From the NCBI RefSeq assembly GCF_002797535.1, contig NZ_PGFD01000001.1:1550001-1614000 (forward strand): a stretch of 64,000 bases of DNA, read 5' to 3'. The number at the start of each line of letters is the position of its first letter. The first letter of the stretch is position 1. The notes beneath the pieces are model-generated. The model ran no database searches, was not told where the DNA came from, and saw only the letters and a program-made list of their open reading frames with translations. This DNA is from Chryseobacterium geocarposphaerae. GTDB taxonomy: Bacteria > Bacteroidota > Bacteroidia > Flavobacteriales > Weeksellaceae. Shown in pieces: positions 17,080-26,437 of this stretch. The position numbers and the translations under genes are program-made.

Positions 17080-19317
17080 TTATTTGGGAAATTTGATTTC
17101 AATATTGGTTCCTATATTGATTTGGGATTCTATCTGCATTGTTCCTTTCAAAAACTCAACCCGCGAACGTATATTGTGAAATCCTGCAGAATGCAGATGA
17201 TTCAGAATACTTGTGTCAAATCCTTTTCCGTCGTCTTCTGCAATAATGACGTAATCGGATTCATTTTCGATGAACTGAATAATAATTTGCTCTGCAACAG
17301 CATGTTTTACAGCATTATTGACCAATTCCTGAACAATCCTGTAAACCAACAACTGACTTTCCGGTGGCAGCTGATTGGTATAATATAAAAACTGAACATC
17401 AATATCCAGCTTCGGGGTGGCCATTCGAGACACATATTCCGTCAATGTTTCCTGAAGGCCATACTTCAGCAACAGATCCGGCATAAGATTATGGGCAACG
17501 CGGCGCAGTTCGTCAACGGCAATATCAATCTGTGCCATTGACCTTTCTATTTGCGGCTGATCTTCATCCTTTGATTTATCCTTTAATAAAAATAGATTCA
17601 TTTTGGTACCGGAAAGCAAACTTCCGAGACCGTCGTGCAGATCCCGGGCAATTCTTTCCCTTTCCTGTTCCTGGCCTTTTAGCATCAATGTAAGATTGGA
17701 TATTTTCGAACTCTGGGTCATCTTTTCCATTTCAAGAAGATGTAATTTTTCTTTTTGCCTGATACCTTTTGTTCTCTGAAAATAAGCATAAAGGAGAAGT
17801 ACAAGCAATAAAGAAACTGAAGCTGTCAAACCAATATAAAATGTATTGATTTTCTCTTTATAACTGATCCGTTCTTTATAGAGATCCACTTCTTGTTTTC
17901 TATTAAAGGATTCCAGTTGCGACAAACGAAGTTCCTGGGCTTTTTTACTGTTTTCTATTTCAGTAAATTTCAGTTTTCTAAGCTGGTTTTCTTTCGTTAA
18001 TTCAAGATTTTCCAATTTCTGAGCCTGCCGTAAACTTTGCCAACTCATTTCTTTAAGCTGCTGTTCCTGCTTTTGAGAGGCTAACTGTAAGCGGAGCAAT
18101 TGTTGCTTTTGCTTCTCCCTTTCATATTGCACCTCCAGTTTTTTGCCTAAAGCCGCATTCTTTTGATCATAGATTTGTTTAAAGGTTTCTATATATTTCT
18201 TTTGGTAGAATATAGCCTCTTTAAAATTATTTTCATTTTGGAAAAGCTGGGAAAGGTTTTCAAAAATGGCCAGCTTGATCTGCGGATTAGTATCATTACT
18301 GTATTCTGATTCTGCAAGTGCTGTTAACAGATAATCTTTTGCTTCTTTATTATTCCCATTCTGTAAGGCTATTTCAGCCAGAAGACCGCTTGCGGAAGCC
18401 ACATGGTCATGATTTTCTGTAGCAATACCCTGGGCTTTAGCCAAATTAGCATAATACAGCGCTTTCCCTTTGTAGGATTTAGGGAAGTAATTTAAATACA
18501 AATTAGCCAGATTTATCGCCACAAAAGAAAGATGGGAAGGAATCGGCATACGTGTCTTATTGGCATTATAAGTATCTATCGCTTTGATATAGTATGACTC
18601 TGCACTTCGGATAAAAGTTTTATTTTCAGTAGATTCATACCGCTTTTCATATACATATCCCATAGCCATATAAGCCTCAAACAAACCCATTGGATCATTT
18701 TGCTGCAAGGCAATTTCCAATGATAACTTACTGTATTTTTCCTGCAGTTCATACTCATTCCAATCGGCGTAAATGCTATTAAGTTCCCGATATACAGATG
18801 CCTTTCTACCGTTTAAACTTTCAGAATTAGTGGATTTTTCATAGAATGATAAAGCTTTTAAAAAGTAGCGGATCGCTTCAGCTTCTTTATTATTACGGGC
18901 ACAGATCCAGCCCAGTCCATAGGCTACATATCCTTTTGTTTCCTGATCTTTTGTTTTTAATTCATAGAATTGGGCAAGCCTGGACGCATTTTCAGAGGCT
19001 TTAACATTATCCAACAGCTTATAATTTATTGCCGCAACTGTATATAAATAAGCAGCATATTTTCCGTCTGTCTCCTTTTTGGCATAAGCAATATTTTCAT
19101 TTAAAATGGCAAGAGCTTTATTTTCTTGTTTATTAAAGAAAAGGGCTTGTGCATATTTTCCGGTTATCATCATTCGCCGGATGCTTCCCGGCTTATATTT
19201 TTGGTATTGCTGTTCCAGATTATTGGTCAATTTCTGTGCCGATGTGCCGTGGCCTGTTAATACAAGACATATAAAAATAATGGTGAAACGAAAAAAAGAA
19301 AAAATTTTGATCAGCAT
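17080..19317 (-). CDS. TPR-containing sensor histidine kinase (HisKA_3 class)
   Basis: 745 residues. An N-terminal signal or anchor segment is followed by tetratricopeptide-type repeats in the probable periplasmic region to about residue 400, then a Lys/Gln/Glu-rich coiled coil. One membrane span lies at about 492-513. The cytoplasmic HisKA_3 dimerisation helix has ARDLHDGLGS with phospho-acceptor His561. The C-terminal HATPase has ELVNNAVKHA and EDDGKGFD. This TPR sensor type is frequent in Bacteroidota and pairs with NarL-type regulators, as here (7-bp gap). The intergenic region upstream contains an 18-bp perfect palindrome that could be an operator. Confidence 0.93.
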   Translation of the reverse strand: MLIKIFSFFRFTIIFICLVLTGHGTSAQKLTNNLEQQYQKYKPGSIRRMMITGKYAQALFFNKQENKALAILNENIAYAKKETDGKYAAYLYTVAAINYKLLDNVKASENASRLAQFYELKTKDQETKGYVAYGLGWICARNNKEAEAIRYFLKALSFYEKSTNSESLNGRKASVYRELNSIYADWNEYELQEKYSKLSLEIALQQNDPMGLFEAYMAMGYVYEKRYESTENKTFIRSAESYYIKAIDTYNANKTRMPIPSHLSFVAINLANLYLNYFPKSYKGKALYYANLAKAQGIATENHDHVASASGLLAEIALQNGNNKEAKDYLLTALAESEYSNDTNPQIKLAIFENLSQLFQNENNFKEAIFYQKKYIETFKQIYDQKNAALGKKLEVQYEREKQKQQLLRLQLASQKQEQQLKEMSWQSLRQAQKLENLELTKENQLRKLKFTEIENSKKAQELRLSQLESFNRKQEVDLYKERISYKEKINTFYIGLTASVSLLLVLLLYAYFQRTKGIRQKEKLHLLEMEKMTQSSKISNLTLMLKGQEQERERIARDLHDGLGSLLSGTKMNLFLLKDKSKDEDQPQIERSMAQIDIAVDELRRVAHNLMPDLLLKYGLQETLTEYVSRMATPKLDIDVQFLYYTNQLPPESQLLVYRIVQELVNNAVKHAVAEQIIIQFIENESDYVIIAEDDGKGFDTSILNHLHSAGFHNIRSRVEFLKGTMQIESQINIGTNIEIKFPK

Positions 19318-19393
19318 TTTTTAGGTGATGAAAGGGTGCAAAGTTATCACTTTATCATTTCTTCCGGGTTATTTTTCATATTCAATTATAATA

Positions 19394-19411
19394 TGACAGT
19401 ATATACTGTCA
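19394..19411. promoter_or_regulatory. 18-bp perfect palindrome, candidate operator
   Basis: TGACAGTATATACTGTCA is fully self-complementary. It lies 77 bp upstream of the sensor-kinase start in the divergent region 19318-19678. It is not the N4-spaced Crp/Fnr-like site found later in the window. A dimeric regulator is the likely reader. Confidence 0.5.
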
Positions 19412-19452
19412 ATAGAGTGATGTTAAAAATCGTTATTCTTATTCAATTTTTC

Positions 19453-19518
19453 AATCCCTGATTTCAGCTAATTTGCCTTCCTATTTCATTCATTAAAAAT
19501 TAGCTGAAATCAGGGATT
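19453..19518 (+). terminator. 22-bp perfect stem-loop with U tract, no obvious upstream gene
   Basis: The arms 19453-19474 and 19497-19518 are perfectly complementary (cores CCCTGATTTCAGC and GCTGAAATCAGGG), with a 22-nt loop and seven T residues beginning within the right arm. It has the shape of a + strand terminator, yet no + strand gene lies just upstream. It could end a small RNA or be a leader element of the gene at 19679. Confidence 0.55.
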
Positions 19519-19678
19519 TTTTTAGAGGTTAATTTTCCTCAAATTTGCCCAAGATATTTCTAAAAACACAAATGATGAAGAAATATCTAATGATATGAAT
19601 ACCTGTAATTACAATAACGAATTGGAATTTTAGAGTCCCAGGATTTGCGTATTTTAAGCATATCAAAAAAAGTAAACA

Positions 19679-20485
19679 ATGAAGAAGCGAATTATTTTTT
19701 TATCAACCCTGATTGTACTGTTTTCCTGTAAAGACAAAACAGAAAAAACCGAGCACCATACGAACAATGATAAAAAAGAAAATCATTTAAATAATAAAAC
19801 TACCGAAACCAAACCCGCAGTAACTGAAAAAATAAATGATACTTTCGAAATTCTCATTCCTAAAGAATATCGGGACCAGGGGGAAGAAAATGAAGTCAAT
19901 GAATTAACAAAGAACTGGCTCGATTTATACAAAAAGAATGGAAAGTATTATTTAGGTAAAGCAGATTATAATATTGCCAGAGGTTTTTCCGAATGTTCCG
20001 GGGATTCTACAAAGGTTATTCATTCTAAAAACAATTCCATTTTACTGATGAACAGTCCTCAACTGGCACTTGGTGAAGTAGAGACCATTACAATTGGGAA
20101 AAATAAAATTTGGCCAAAAGAGAAATTGAAATTCCGTTTTGCCAATCAAGAATATACATTGCGTGCAGAAGGTAAGGTACTTTCATCGGAAAAAATAACC
20201 ACCGATAATGGTGAGGAAATATTTCAAAATGTAAAAAATTACAAACTGTATATATCAACAACTAATGCTCCGGAACAGCTTTTCTTAGAAGAAGAATCAT
20301 TTAATGACACTTTTGTTGAGCTTCTTTTTATCGGGGATATTGATAAGGATGGGAAACCTGACTTCATTTTTGGTGCCAACAGAGATTACGAAGAAGAACG
20401 GGTGATTTTATACCTTTCTTCCAGAGCAACCAAAGGGAAATTAATTAAAAAAGTATCGGAAGCAGATATCCAATTTGATTGTTAA
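19679..20485 (+). CDS. Lipoprotein with a C-terminal Ca-binding-like DxDxDG loop
   Basis: 268 residues. A short signal peptide ends in the lipobox LFSC (Cys18), followed by a Lys/Asn/Thr/Glu-rich linker of about 40 residues. It is therefore a lipid-anchored envelope protein. The globular part is unassigned. Near the C terminus, GDIDKDGKPDFIFGANRDY has the DxDxDGxxD spacing of EF-hand or FG-GAP calcium loops, common in secreted Bacteroidota proteins. It is followed by a weak terminator and then by the repeat protein at 20606. Function not recognised. Confidence 0.75.
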   Translation: MKKRIIFLSTLIVLFSCKDKTEKTEHHTNNDKKENHLNNKTTETKPAVTEKINDTFEILIPKEYRDQGEENEVNELTKNWLDLYKKNGKYYLGKADYNIARGFSECSGDSTKVIHSKNNSILLMNSPQLALGEVETITIGKNKIWPKEKLKFRFANQEYTLRAEGKVLSSEKITTDNGEEIFQNVKNYKLYISTTNAPEQLFLEEESFNDTFVELLFIGDIDKDGKPDFIFGANRDYEEERVILYLSSRATKGKLIKKVSEADIQFDC

Positions 20486-20518
20486 AATATCAACTGGTAA
20501 CATTTACTTAGTTACAAT

Positions 20519-20582
20519 AAGCCCTAAAAGCAATTTCTTTCGATTATTTAATAAAAGCACATATATGCTTTATGGCTTTTTT
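20519..20582 (+). terminator. Probable terminator after the lipoprotein gene
   Basis: Imperfect stem AAGCCCTAAAAGCA (20519-20532) with TGCTTTATGGCTT (20566-20578), followed by a T tract to 20582. Bulges lower confidence. Confidence 0.5.
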
Positions 20583-20605
20583 ATATTCCTAAATCTTAAA
20601 AAAAC

Positions 20606-22147
20606 ATGAAAAAATTATTTACATCAGCGGTTCTAGCCCTGATCATAAGCATTCACGCAAGTGCACAGGAAAAAATCTATTTTGATGAAAACTGGGAAAA
20701 AACCACCCCAGGCAAAATGGAATATTATCGTGAAACAGAAAGCAAAGGAAAACTTACCTTAATCAGAGATTATTATAAAAATGGAACGCTTCAAATGGAA
20801 GGTCTTGTTTCTGATGCCACACCGGGAAGTGAAGTCTTCGAAGGTAAAATTACATGGTACAATCCTGAAGGTAAGATATTGAGTACAGGGACATTTTCCG
20901 GAGGCAACCAGATTGGGCCGGCTAAAACTTTTGATGAACAGGGAAGAATTCTGGAGGATCTGACTTATAAAGCAGATGGCACTTTTACAGGTAAGATTTA
21001 CATGTATAAAAATCCGGAAGAAATGTCTTATAATAATACGGTTACAACCTATGACACTCCGGATAATTTCAGGTCGGTGGTTTATGACGAAGATATAAAA
21101 GGAATACGTTATGAAATCATCACCGATAATAAAAAAGGGTCGTATGAAACTAAATTCTATGGTGAAAAAGGAAAATATATTGGCTCCAATAACTCTGGAA
21201 ATTCCGGGGATAATGTAACGGTAGAGTATTATTATGATCCGATGAAAGTTGCTAAAATTGAAAAGCAAAATAAAGACGGAATAGTAACGGAAAGTATCAT
21301 CTACTCCAAAAAAGGCGACATACTACAGGAAGAAAAGAAAAGCAGAAAAGACGGCTATAAGAAAACCTATGACGAAACCGGTAAGCAAATAGGTAATCTG
21401 GCTTACATTTACGACAAAGAAAACGAGTTCTATAAACCGTTTGAAGGCGAGGATTACCAATTCAATTATCTGTATTCAGGTTTTACTTCTATCGATACTT
21501 ATAAAAACGGAGCTTCCGTTCTTAAAAAGTTTTTTGATGAAGATGGGAAATTGTCTTACGAACAGACATTGAAGGATGAAATGATCCAGGACATCAAATA
21601 TTATGATCCGGACGGAAAACTGAAAGGAGCAATAACTTATAAAGATGATATGCCTGATACGGGTACTCTTTACGAAGGTCTTATCGAACAGCAATATAAA
21701 GATGGCGTTTTAGTGAATTCAAAATCTCTCAGAGAAGATGGAAAATTAAAAAAAGAAACAAAGATCAATAAGGATCAAACTGTATACAATTCTACTGTTT
21801 ATGATGAAAATGGAACTGTTGCCTATACGTATAGTCAGCCGGTTGACCAGGAAAGTGGTTTCACAGCACAGATTGTACAGTATGCTAAGGGAAAAGCTGC
21901 CAATAAAGCAGTTGTAAAAGATGGCGTACTTCAAAGCGGAAAAATTAAATATAAATGTCAACACGGTTTAAAGGAGCTCGAGCGTAATGGAAAATGGGTG
22001 CTGATAAAGCTTTTCAGCCAGGAAGGAAAATTAATTCAGGAATCTAAAGTTCTTGCAGAAATGGAGGAAGAGCAGGATCCTTACAATTCATTAAATACCC
22101 TGATTACCGAAGATGATCTTCAGTATGAATTTTATGAATCTTTATAA
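20606..22147 (+). CDS. Secreted YwqK/MORN-variant repeat protein
   Basis: 513 residues with a signal peptide ending near SIHASAQ. The rest consists of many ~22-residue strand repeats of the form 'YDenGklxxxxxYKdG' (for example YNPEGKILSTGTFSGG, YDPDGKLKGAITYKDD, FSQEGKLIQESKV). This is the MORN-variant pattern of YwqK-type proteins. Despite the 'antitoxin YwqK' label often used, in Bacteroidota these are mostly exported proteins of unknown role. There are no catalytic residues to cite. It has its own short 5' region and ends before a bidirectional terminator. Confidence 0.82.
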   Translation: MKKLFTSAVLALIISIHASAQEKIYFDENWEKTTPGKMEYYRETESKGKLTLIRDYYKNGTLQMEGLVSDATPGSEVFEGKITWYNPEGKILSTGTFSGGNQIGPAKTFDEQGRILEDLTYKADGTFTGKIYMYKNPEEMSYNNTVTTYDTPDNFRSVVYDEDIKGIRYEIITDNKKGSYETKFYGEKGKYIGSNNSGNSGDNVTVEYYYDPMKVAKIEKQNKDGIVTESIIYSKKGDILQEEKKSRKDGYKKTYDETGKQIGNLAYIYDKENEFYKPFEGEDYQFNYLYSGFTSIDTYKNGASVLKKFFDEDGKLSYEQTLKDEMIQDIKYYDPDGKLKGAITYKDDMPDTGTLYEGLIEQQYKDGVLVNSKSLREDGKLKKETKINKDQTVYNSTVYDENGTVAYTYSQPVDQESGFTAQIVQYAKGKAANKAVVKDGVLQSGKIKYKCQHGLKELERNGKWVLIKLFSQEGKLIQESKVLAEMEEEQDPYNSLNTLITEDDLQYEFYESL

Positions 22148-22495
22148 ATATCTAAATATATAACAGATTATTTTAAGACCAACCAATCGCAGGAAGTATT
22201 TCACCAAATCAAATTTAAATACAAAGGACATTATAGTTTATCTCCAACAACAGTCCAAATTCAAATTCCTGCGATTTGGGTGGTAATTCATCTGATATTT
22301 ATCTTTTTGTATATTCATAAGTTTTAGACTTTAATCTTCTTTCATAATCAAAGCTGTCTAAGTAAAAAGAACCTCAACAGTTATTGATGAAGCAAATTAA
22401 ATTACATTAAAAGGCTGATCTTACGATCAGCCTTTTGAATTTCTACTTTATTTATCAAAATAAATATTACCAGCTTTTAATTTGTTATCTACTAT
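22148..22495. other. 348-bp convergent intergenic region
   Basis: No coding frame is evident. It contains an 11-bp inverted repeat with a 70-nt loop, AATCGCAGGAA (22185-22195) with TTCCTGCGATT (22266-22276), which may be a structured RNA or an inactive repeat, and the bidirectional terminator at 22409-22436. Confidence 0.55.
22409..22436. terminator. Bidirectional terminator
   Basis: Perfect 12-bp stem AAAAGGCTGATC (22409-22420) with GATCAGCCTTTT (22425-22436), loop TTAC. It lies between convergent genes ending at 22147 (+) and 22496 (-) and defines the end of the tail-fibre cassette. Confidence 0.85.
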
Positions 22496-25015
22496 TTACC
22501 AAACAAAATCACACGGCTGCTGTCTTTCTGCAATCACTCGTAATGAATTTGTGACATACAATCTAAGGAAACAATGCTGTTCTATATAATATATGGTTTT
22601 ACCATTTATCTGAACTTCCAGACCATTACCTTTTTGATCAAAATTATAAATGACTATCTGTTGTTTAGGGTAAATTTTATTAAAATTAACACGCATATCA
22701 ACCTGGTCCGCTACAATATGGATAAGCCTATTTCTATCATCTACATCGAGGGTGCTATAAGCATCGATTCCATATTCGTGCGGATTTAATCTAATGGCAT
22801 ATTTTGCATTAACAATTTCATCTCGGAGAGTAGCTATCTGACCGTCCGGAATGAACATTGTATCTGGTTTTTCCTCCTCTGATTTAAAATTTCCTATGGC
22901 CTTAACACAACCTTCAACTCTTACTTTGTTAGAGTCAATATCACCGCCAATTCCGATATTTTTTTTACCTAAATCATAATTGATTCCTTCTAATCCATCA
23001 ATACTACTTCCATATTTATAATATTCACCAATTTTACCCGCTATAAATGCTTTTTGATGAATATCAATTAATCCTGATTCTCCCCCAATTTTGTCATCTG
23101 ACAACATCAAACCAGTCCCTAAATTCGTAGTGAACTCTACATTTAACTGGATTTGATTCGCAAAATTAGATGACACCCAGGATTGAGTAGCCAAGAATAC
23201 ATAGCCATCAGTAGCATGATATATATAAGGGGCTCCCGTGGATGAGCCTGAAGAAAAACCTAGTGCATAAGCATTTTCCCAGGTATTAACTTTAGTTGCA
23301 GGATTAAAATTAGCCGAAGTCCAGAAATCACTTAAAGGTTTATGATCTCCATATCCTAATAGTACAAAATTGTTTGATGAACCTGCTTTTAAGAATCCGC
23401 CTGCTCGAACATTCTGTTTAAACTCACCAAAGCCTGTTGATGTAACTTGAAATAGATTATCAAGTGTAGAATAGTTCTTAACAGCAAATCCTGAACTTAC
23501 TCCAAAACCGTCCGTATCATCTGAAAAGTGCCTAATATAATGGGCTGTATCGGATGAGCCTTTAAGATAAATAGATTGACCATTCGCCATGGCAAGAGTA
23601 GTATAAAACTCCTTTAATGCTGTTATAGCCTGTACTGTATTTGTGGTAACAAATGACTGTCCATTAATCCAATTCTGAGTAGCTATTGTAGCTATTGGAA
23701 TACGTACTCTTTTAATACCTCCCGGATCTGCTGCATCAGCTATTTGATATGCTCTATTTGTCGTAGTTGTCACACCTGCTGATGTAACATCAGTTACTTT
23801 TACAGAAAATCCTTGCCAATAAGATAGTCTTGGGAACCAAAAACAAAGTTCACCATTTAGATTTAAAGCAATAATTTCCGTTAACAGTGGGTGCGTAGAA
23901 TAACCAACAGCATTGATAATAGTATCATTGTAAATATAACCCTGTATCTTACAATCCATTACCATACCTCCACCATACATGTTTCCTTTAATTTCTACTA
24001 AAAATGCAGCACCAGACCATTGAGAGTAGTCTATATTAGTAAGTATTCGGGTACCTTGAGTGAAATCTCTACCTGAATGAAGCCATGCACTATCTTTTGA
24101 ATCAGGATTGAAATTTCCTGCATTCCAAACTAAATTATCATTTACATATAAACCACCTGAATGATTTAGTTTTAAAGAAGCAGTATTAGCTGTTGAACCA
24201 GGCACATTGATTTCTACGTGATCTCCGTAAGTTGGATTCCAACCTCTTCCTAATAATTTTCTCTGAGCCCATCCACTTGCCCCTGCTGTTATAATATTAG
24301 TTAAAATATCCGAATAATCAATTGTTGCTCCATTATGAAAATAATCTACATACTTACTATACCTATTACCATCTTGCCAAGGTCCTTGAAATTGCCTTAT
24401 TCCAAAACCATTTTTATTGAATGCGATTAAGTTTTGCTGTCCTCCTGATGCATCTGTGTAACCACCAAAGTGTAAGAAGTCTGCATAAGTCGATGTCGTT
24501 ATATCATTATTCCAAGTAGTAAATCCATATGAAATTTGCATTGGAGATATCTCATTAGGATTTATTTCTCTATTATCCTGATAGTCTCTATAATTACCGG
24601 AAGCAAAGCTTGTTCTAGGTAAATGTCCTCCTCCTCCTAATAGTAAGTATGAATCATCTGAGCCTCCTTTTATAAACTTGGCAGCATTTACATCTGTCAG
24701 TAAAGTACCTGAATAATCCATAAAGTTAAATCCATTAGATCTAAAACTTAATGTAGCAGCATATTGCCCTGGTTGATGAAATCCTATTGATGGGTATACA
24801 GTAGAACCGTTACCTCTTGTTTCAATTGCTGTTAAATTATAAGAATTACCGATTGCTCCCGAAAAATATTTTCTTCCTAATATATTTTGCTCTGAATACT
24901 TATCAATATACTCTGTACCATCCAAAGAGCCATCAGCCTTTAAAAAGTGGGCGGCTGTACCGCCCACTACTCTATAGCCTTTAGAAGTATTATAATATGC
25001 GTATTTTATATCCAT
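22496..25015 (-). CDS. Large phage-tail-fibre-like protein
   Basis: 839 residues with no signal peptide. It starts MDIKYAYYNTSKGYRV, matching the next gene upstream (MDIKYAYYRSSVGYKI), so the two share an N-terminal module, probably the base attachment. It contains internal repeats: FIKGGSDDSYLLLGGGGHLP near residue 112 and FLKAGSSNNFVLLGYGDHKP near residue 540. It also has several fibre-type NFNP turns (WNAGNFNPDS, WTSANFNPAT). Gly/Ser/Asn/Thr-rich beta sequence throughout is typical of trimeric fibres. The last ~200 residues (from GEYYKYGSSIDG) look like a distinct C-terminal domain. It is the last gene of a three-gene set, 1 bp after its neighbour. Inferred role: receptor-binding fibre of a phage tail or contractile injection system. 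Confidence 0.75.
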   Translation of the reverse strand: MDIKYAYYNTSKGYRVVGGTAAHFLKADGSLDGTEYIDKYSEQNILGRKYFSGAIGNSYNLTAIETRGNGSTVYPSIGFHQPGQYAATLSFRSNGFNFMDYSGTLLTDVNAAKFIKGGSDDSYLLLGGGGHLPRTSFASGNYRDYQDNREINPNEISPMQISYGFTTWNNDITTSTYADFLHFGGYTDASGGQQNLIAFNKNGFGIRQFQGPWQDGNRYSKYVDYFHNGATIDYSDILTNIITAGASGWAQRKLLGRGWNPTYGDHVEINVPGSTANTASLKLNHSGGLYVNDNLVWNAGNFNPDSKDSAWLHSGRDFTQGTRILTNIDYSQWSGAAFLVEIKGNMYGGGMVMDCKIQGYIYNDTIINAVGYSTHPLLTEIIALNLNGELCFWFPRLSYWQGFSVKVTDVTSAGVTTTTNRAYQIADAADPGGIKRVRIPIATIATQNWINGQSFVTTNTVQAITALKEFYTTLAMANGQSIYLKGSSDTAHYIRHFSDDTDGFGVSSGFAVKNYSTLDNLFQVTSTGFGEFKQNVRAGGFLKAGSSNNFVLLGYGDHKPLSDFWTSANFNPATKVNTWENAYALGFSSGSSTGAPYIYHATDGYVFLATQSWVSSNFANQIQLNVEFTTNLGTGLMLSDDKIGGESGLIDIHQKAFIAGKIGEYYKYGSSIDGLEGINYDLGKKNIGIGGDIDSNKVRVEGCVKAIGNFKSEEEKPDTMFIPDGQIATLRDEIVNAKYAIRLNPHEYGIDAYSTLDVDDRNRLIHIVADQVDMRVNFNKIYPKQQIVIYNFDQKGNGLEVQINGKTIYYIEQHCFLRLYVTNSLRVIAERQQPCDFVW

Positions 25016-25016
25016 A

Positions 25017-26435
25017 TTAAATGTCTTTACTGGTTACTGTTACTGATACAGTATTAGGTAAAGCAGAATCAAATTCAATATCTATTTTATTCGGATCAGT
25101 TAATTTTATTCTGCCATCAATTTTGTAAAATGTTACAGTATCATACATTGCAACATCCACATTTCTAGTTCCTAAATTGTGCGCTATACTTGAAGTTCCG
25201 GAAATAGCAGTCGTATATGATCTTACAGTATTACTTCCGGCAGTAACTCTACCTTTAGAATCAACAGTAACCTGATCATAAGTTCCGGCGGTTACTCCTG
25301 TTGCAGCCAATGTCAATGCAGAGGTAACGTTTACCGAACCGTCAAAGGTTGTCGTCCACGAAGCGTCACCTGTAGCAGAAATTGTTCGCGGTGTTGTCAG
25401 TTTTGCCGCCGATCCTGTTGTATTGATTGCTGCAGTCCCCGTTAACAATGTTGCCGGAACAGCAGTAACAGGAATTGCTACATTTCCAGAACCATCAATA
25501 CTCTGTGCTGTTGCGGTTACTCCGGAAAGCGAAATAGTTCTAGGGGTAATCCATTTAGTAGCGGTAAGAACATTTTTCGCTGCATCTGCCGTATTATCAA
25601 CGTTACTTAAACCGACATGAGATTTATTTAAAACTACAACACCTGTCAATCCATTTACAGAATCTACAGCACCAGAAGTGATATAAACGAACGTTGTTCC
25701 TGTCCATCTGTAAGTTTTGTTAGTGTCAAGAGATACATAAATTTTACCTGTTTCTCCAGCAATAAGATTGGTATAAGCTGCTTCTTTATAAAACTTTCCG
25801 TCAGCAGTTTTATAATATCCTTCCAAAACGTCATCCACATAAGATGGCAATTGAGATGCCGGAACCTGCCCTGCTCCATCCAAAGTAGCAACCCCATTTG
25901 CCGCACCTTTCTGAGATAATGGGATATAATTAGCCAAATCCGTTGAAGTAGGCATAGAGCCAAGATTCACCGTTATTCCGTTAGCCGTCTGAGTAATTCC
26001 GGTAACCACATTTCCTGTACCTGAAGTAGCGACTGGCAAGGAAAATGAAGTTCCTGTTAATGTCAGGCCATTACCTGCGCTATACGTTGTATCGGTAGCA
26101 GCTAATGTGATAGTATTCCCGGTTTGATTAATCGTCACGTTAGAACCTGCTGCAAGGGTCACATCGCCGGATACTAAAGATCCTGATGCACCACCTTTCA
26201 GACGGGTAATTGTGTCCGGCGTAGTAAATGATCTGTTTGCCGACAAATCATAAACTGTACCATTAATTGTTAATGTCCGCGTTTTAGGCACATAATCTAA
26301 AGGATTAAAGTTGCCATCATGCCAAAAAGAATTGATTGACCTCGTGCTACCGCCTGCGGTTAAAATGTCATTGTCTGTTTTTCCTTCGATTTTGTACCCT
26401 ACAGAGCTTCGATAATAAGCGTATTTAATGTCCAT
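25017..26435 (-). CDS. Tail-fibre-like protein sharing N- and C-terminal modules with neighbours
   Basis: 472 residues. The N terminus MDIKYAYY is shared with the 839-residue protein downstream. The C terminus (SIAHNLGTRNVDVAMYDTVT through FDSALPNTVSVTVTSKDI) is shared with the protein upstream. The middle is Thr/Ser/Gly/Ala-rich beta-repeat sequence (TPRTISLSGVTATAQSIDG, repeated LTLAATG phrases) with a FWHDGNFNP turn, as in phage fibre shafts. The C-terminal HNLGT module is common at tips of tail fibres. The gene sits 2 bp from the upstream gene and 1 bp from the downstream gene. It is the bridging member of the modular cassette. Confidence 0.75.
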   Translation of the reverse strand: MDIKYAYYRSSVGYKIEGKTDNDILTAGGSTRSINSFWHDGNFNPLDYVPKTRTLTINGTVYDLSANRSFTTPDTITRLKGGASGSLVSGDVTLAAGSNVTINQTGNTITLAATDTTYSAGNGLTLTGTSFSLPVATSGTGNVVTGITQTANGITVNLGSMPTSTDLANYIPLSQKGAANGVATLDGAGQVPASQLPSYVDDVLEGYYKTADGKFYKEAAYTNLIAGETGKIYVSLDTNKTYRWTGTTFVYITSGAVDSVNGLTGVVVLNKSHVGLSNVDNTADAAKNVLTATKWITPRTISLSGVTATAQSIDGSGNVAIPVTAVPATLLTGTAAINTTGSAAKLTTPRTISATGDASWTTTFDGSVNVTSALTLAATGVTAGTYDQVTVDSKGRVTAGSNTVRSYTTAISGTSSIAHNLGTRNVDVAMYDTVTFYKIDGRIKLTDPNKIDIEFDSALPNTVSVTVTSKDI

Positions 26436-26437
26436 AA

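Larger units (their letters stand above)
19318..19678. other. 361-bp divergent intergenic region
   Basis: It separates the - strand kinase from the + strand lipoprotein. It holds the palindrome at 19394-19411 and a long hairpin at 19453-19518 followed by T residues. I see no coding frame with a plausible start and no clear TAnnTTTG box between the hairpin and the lipoprotein gene. Confidence 0.6.
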
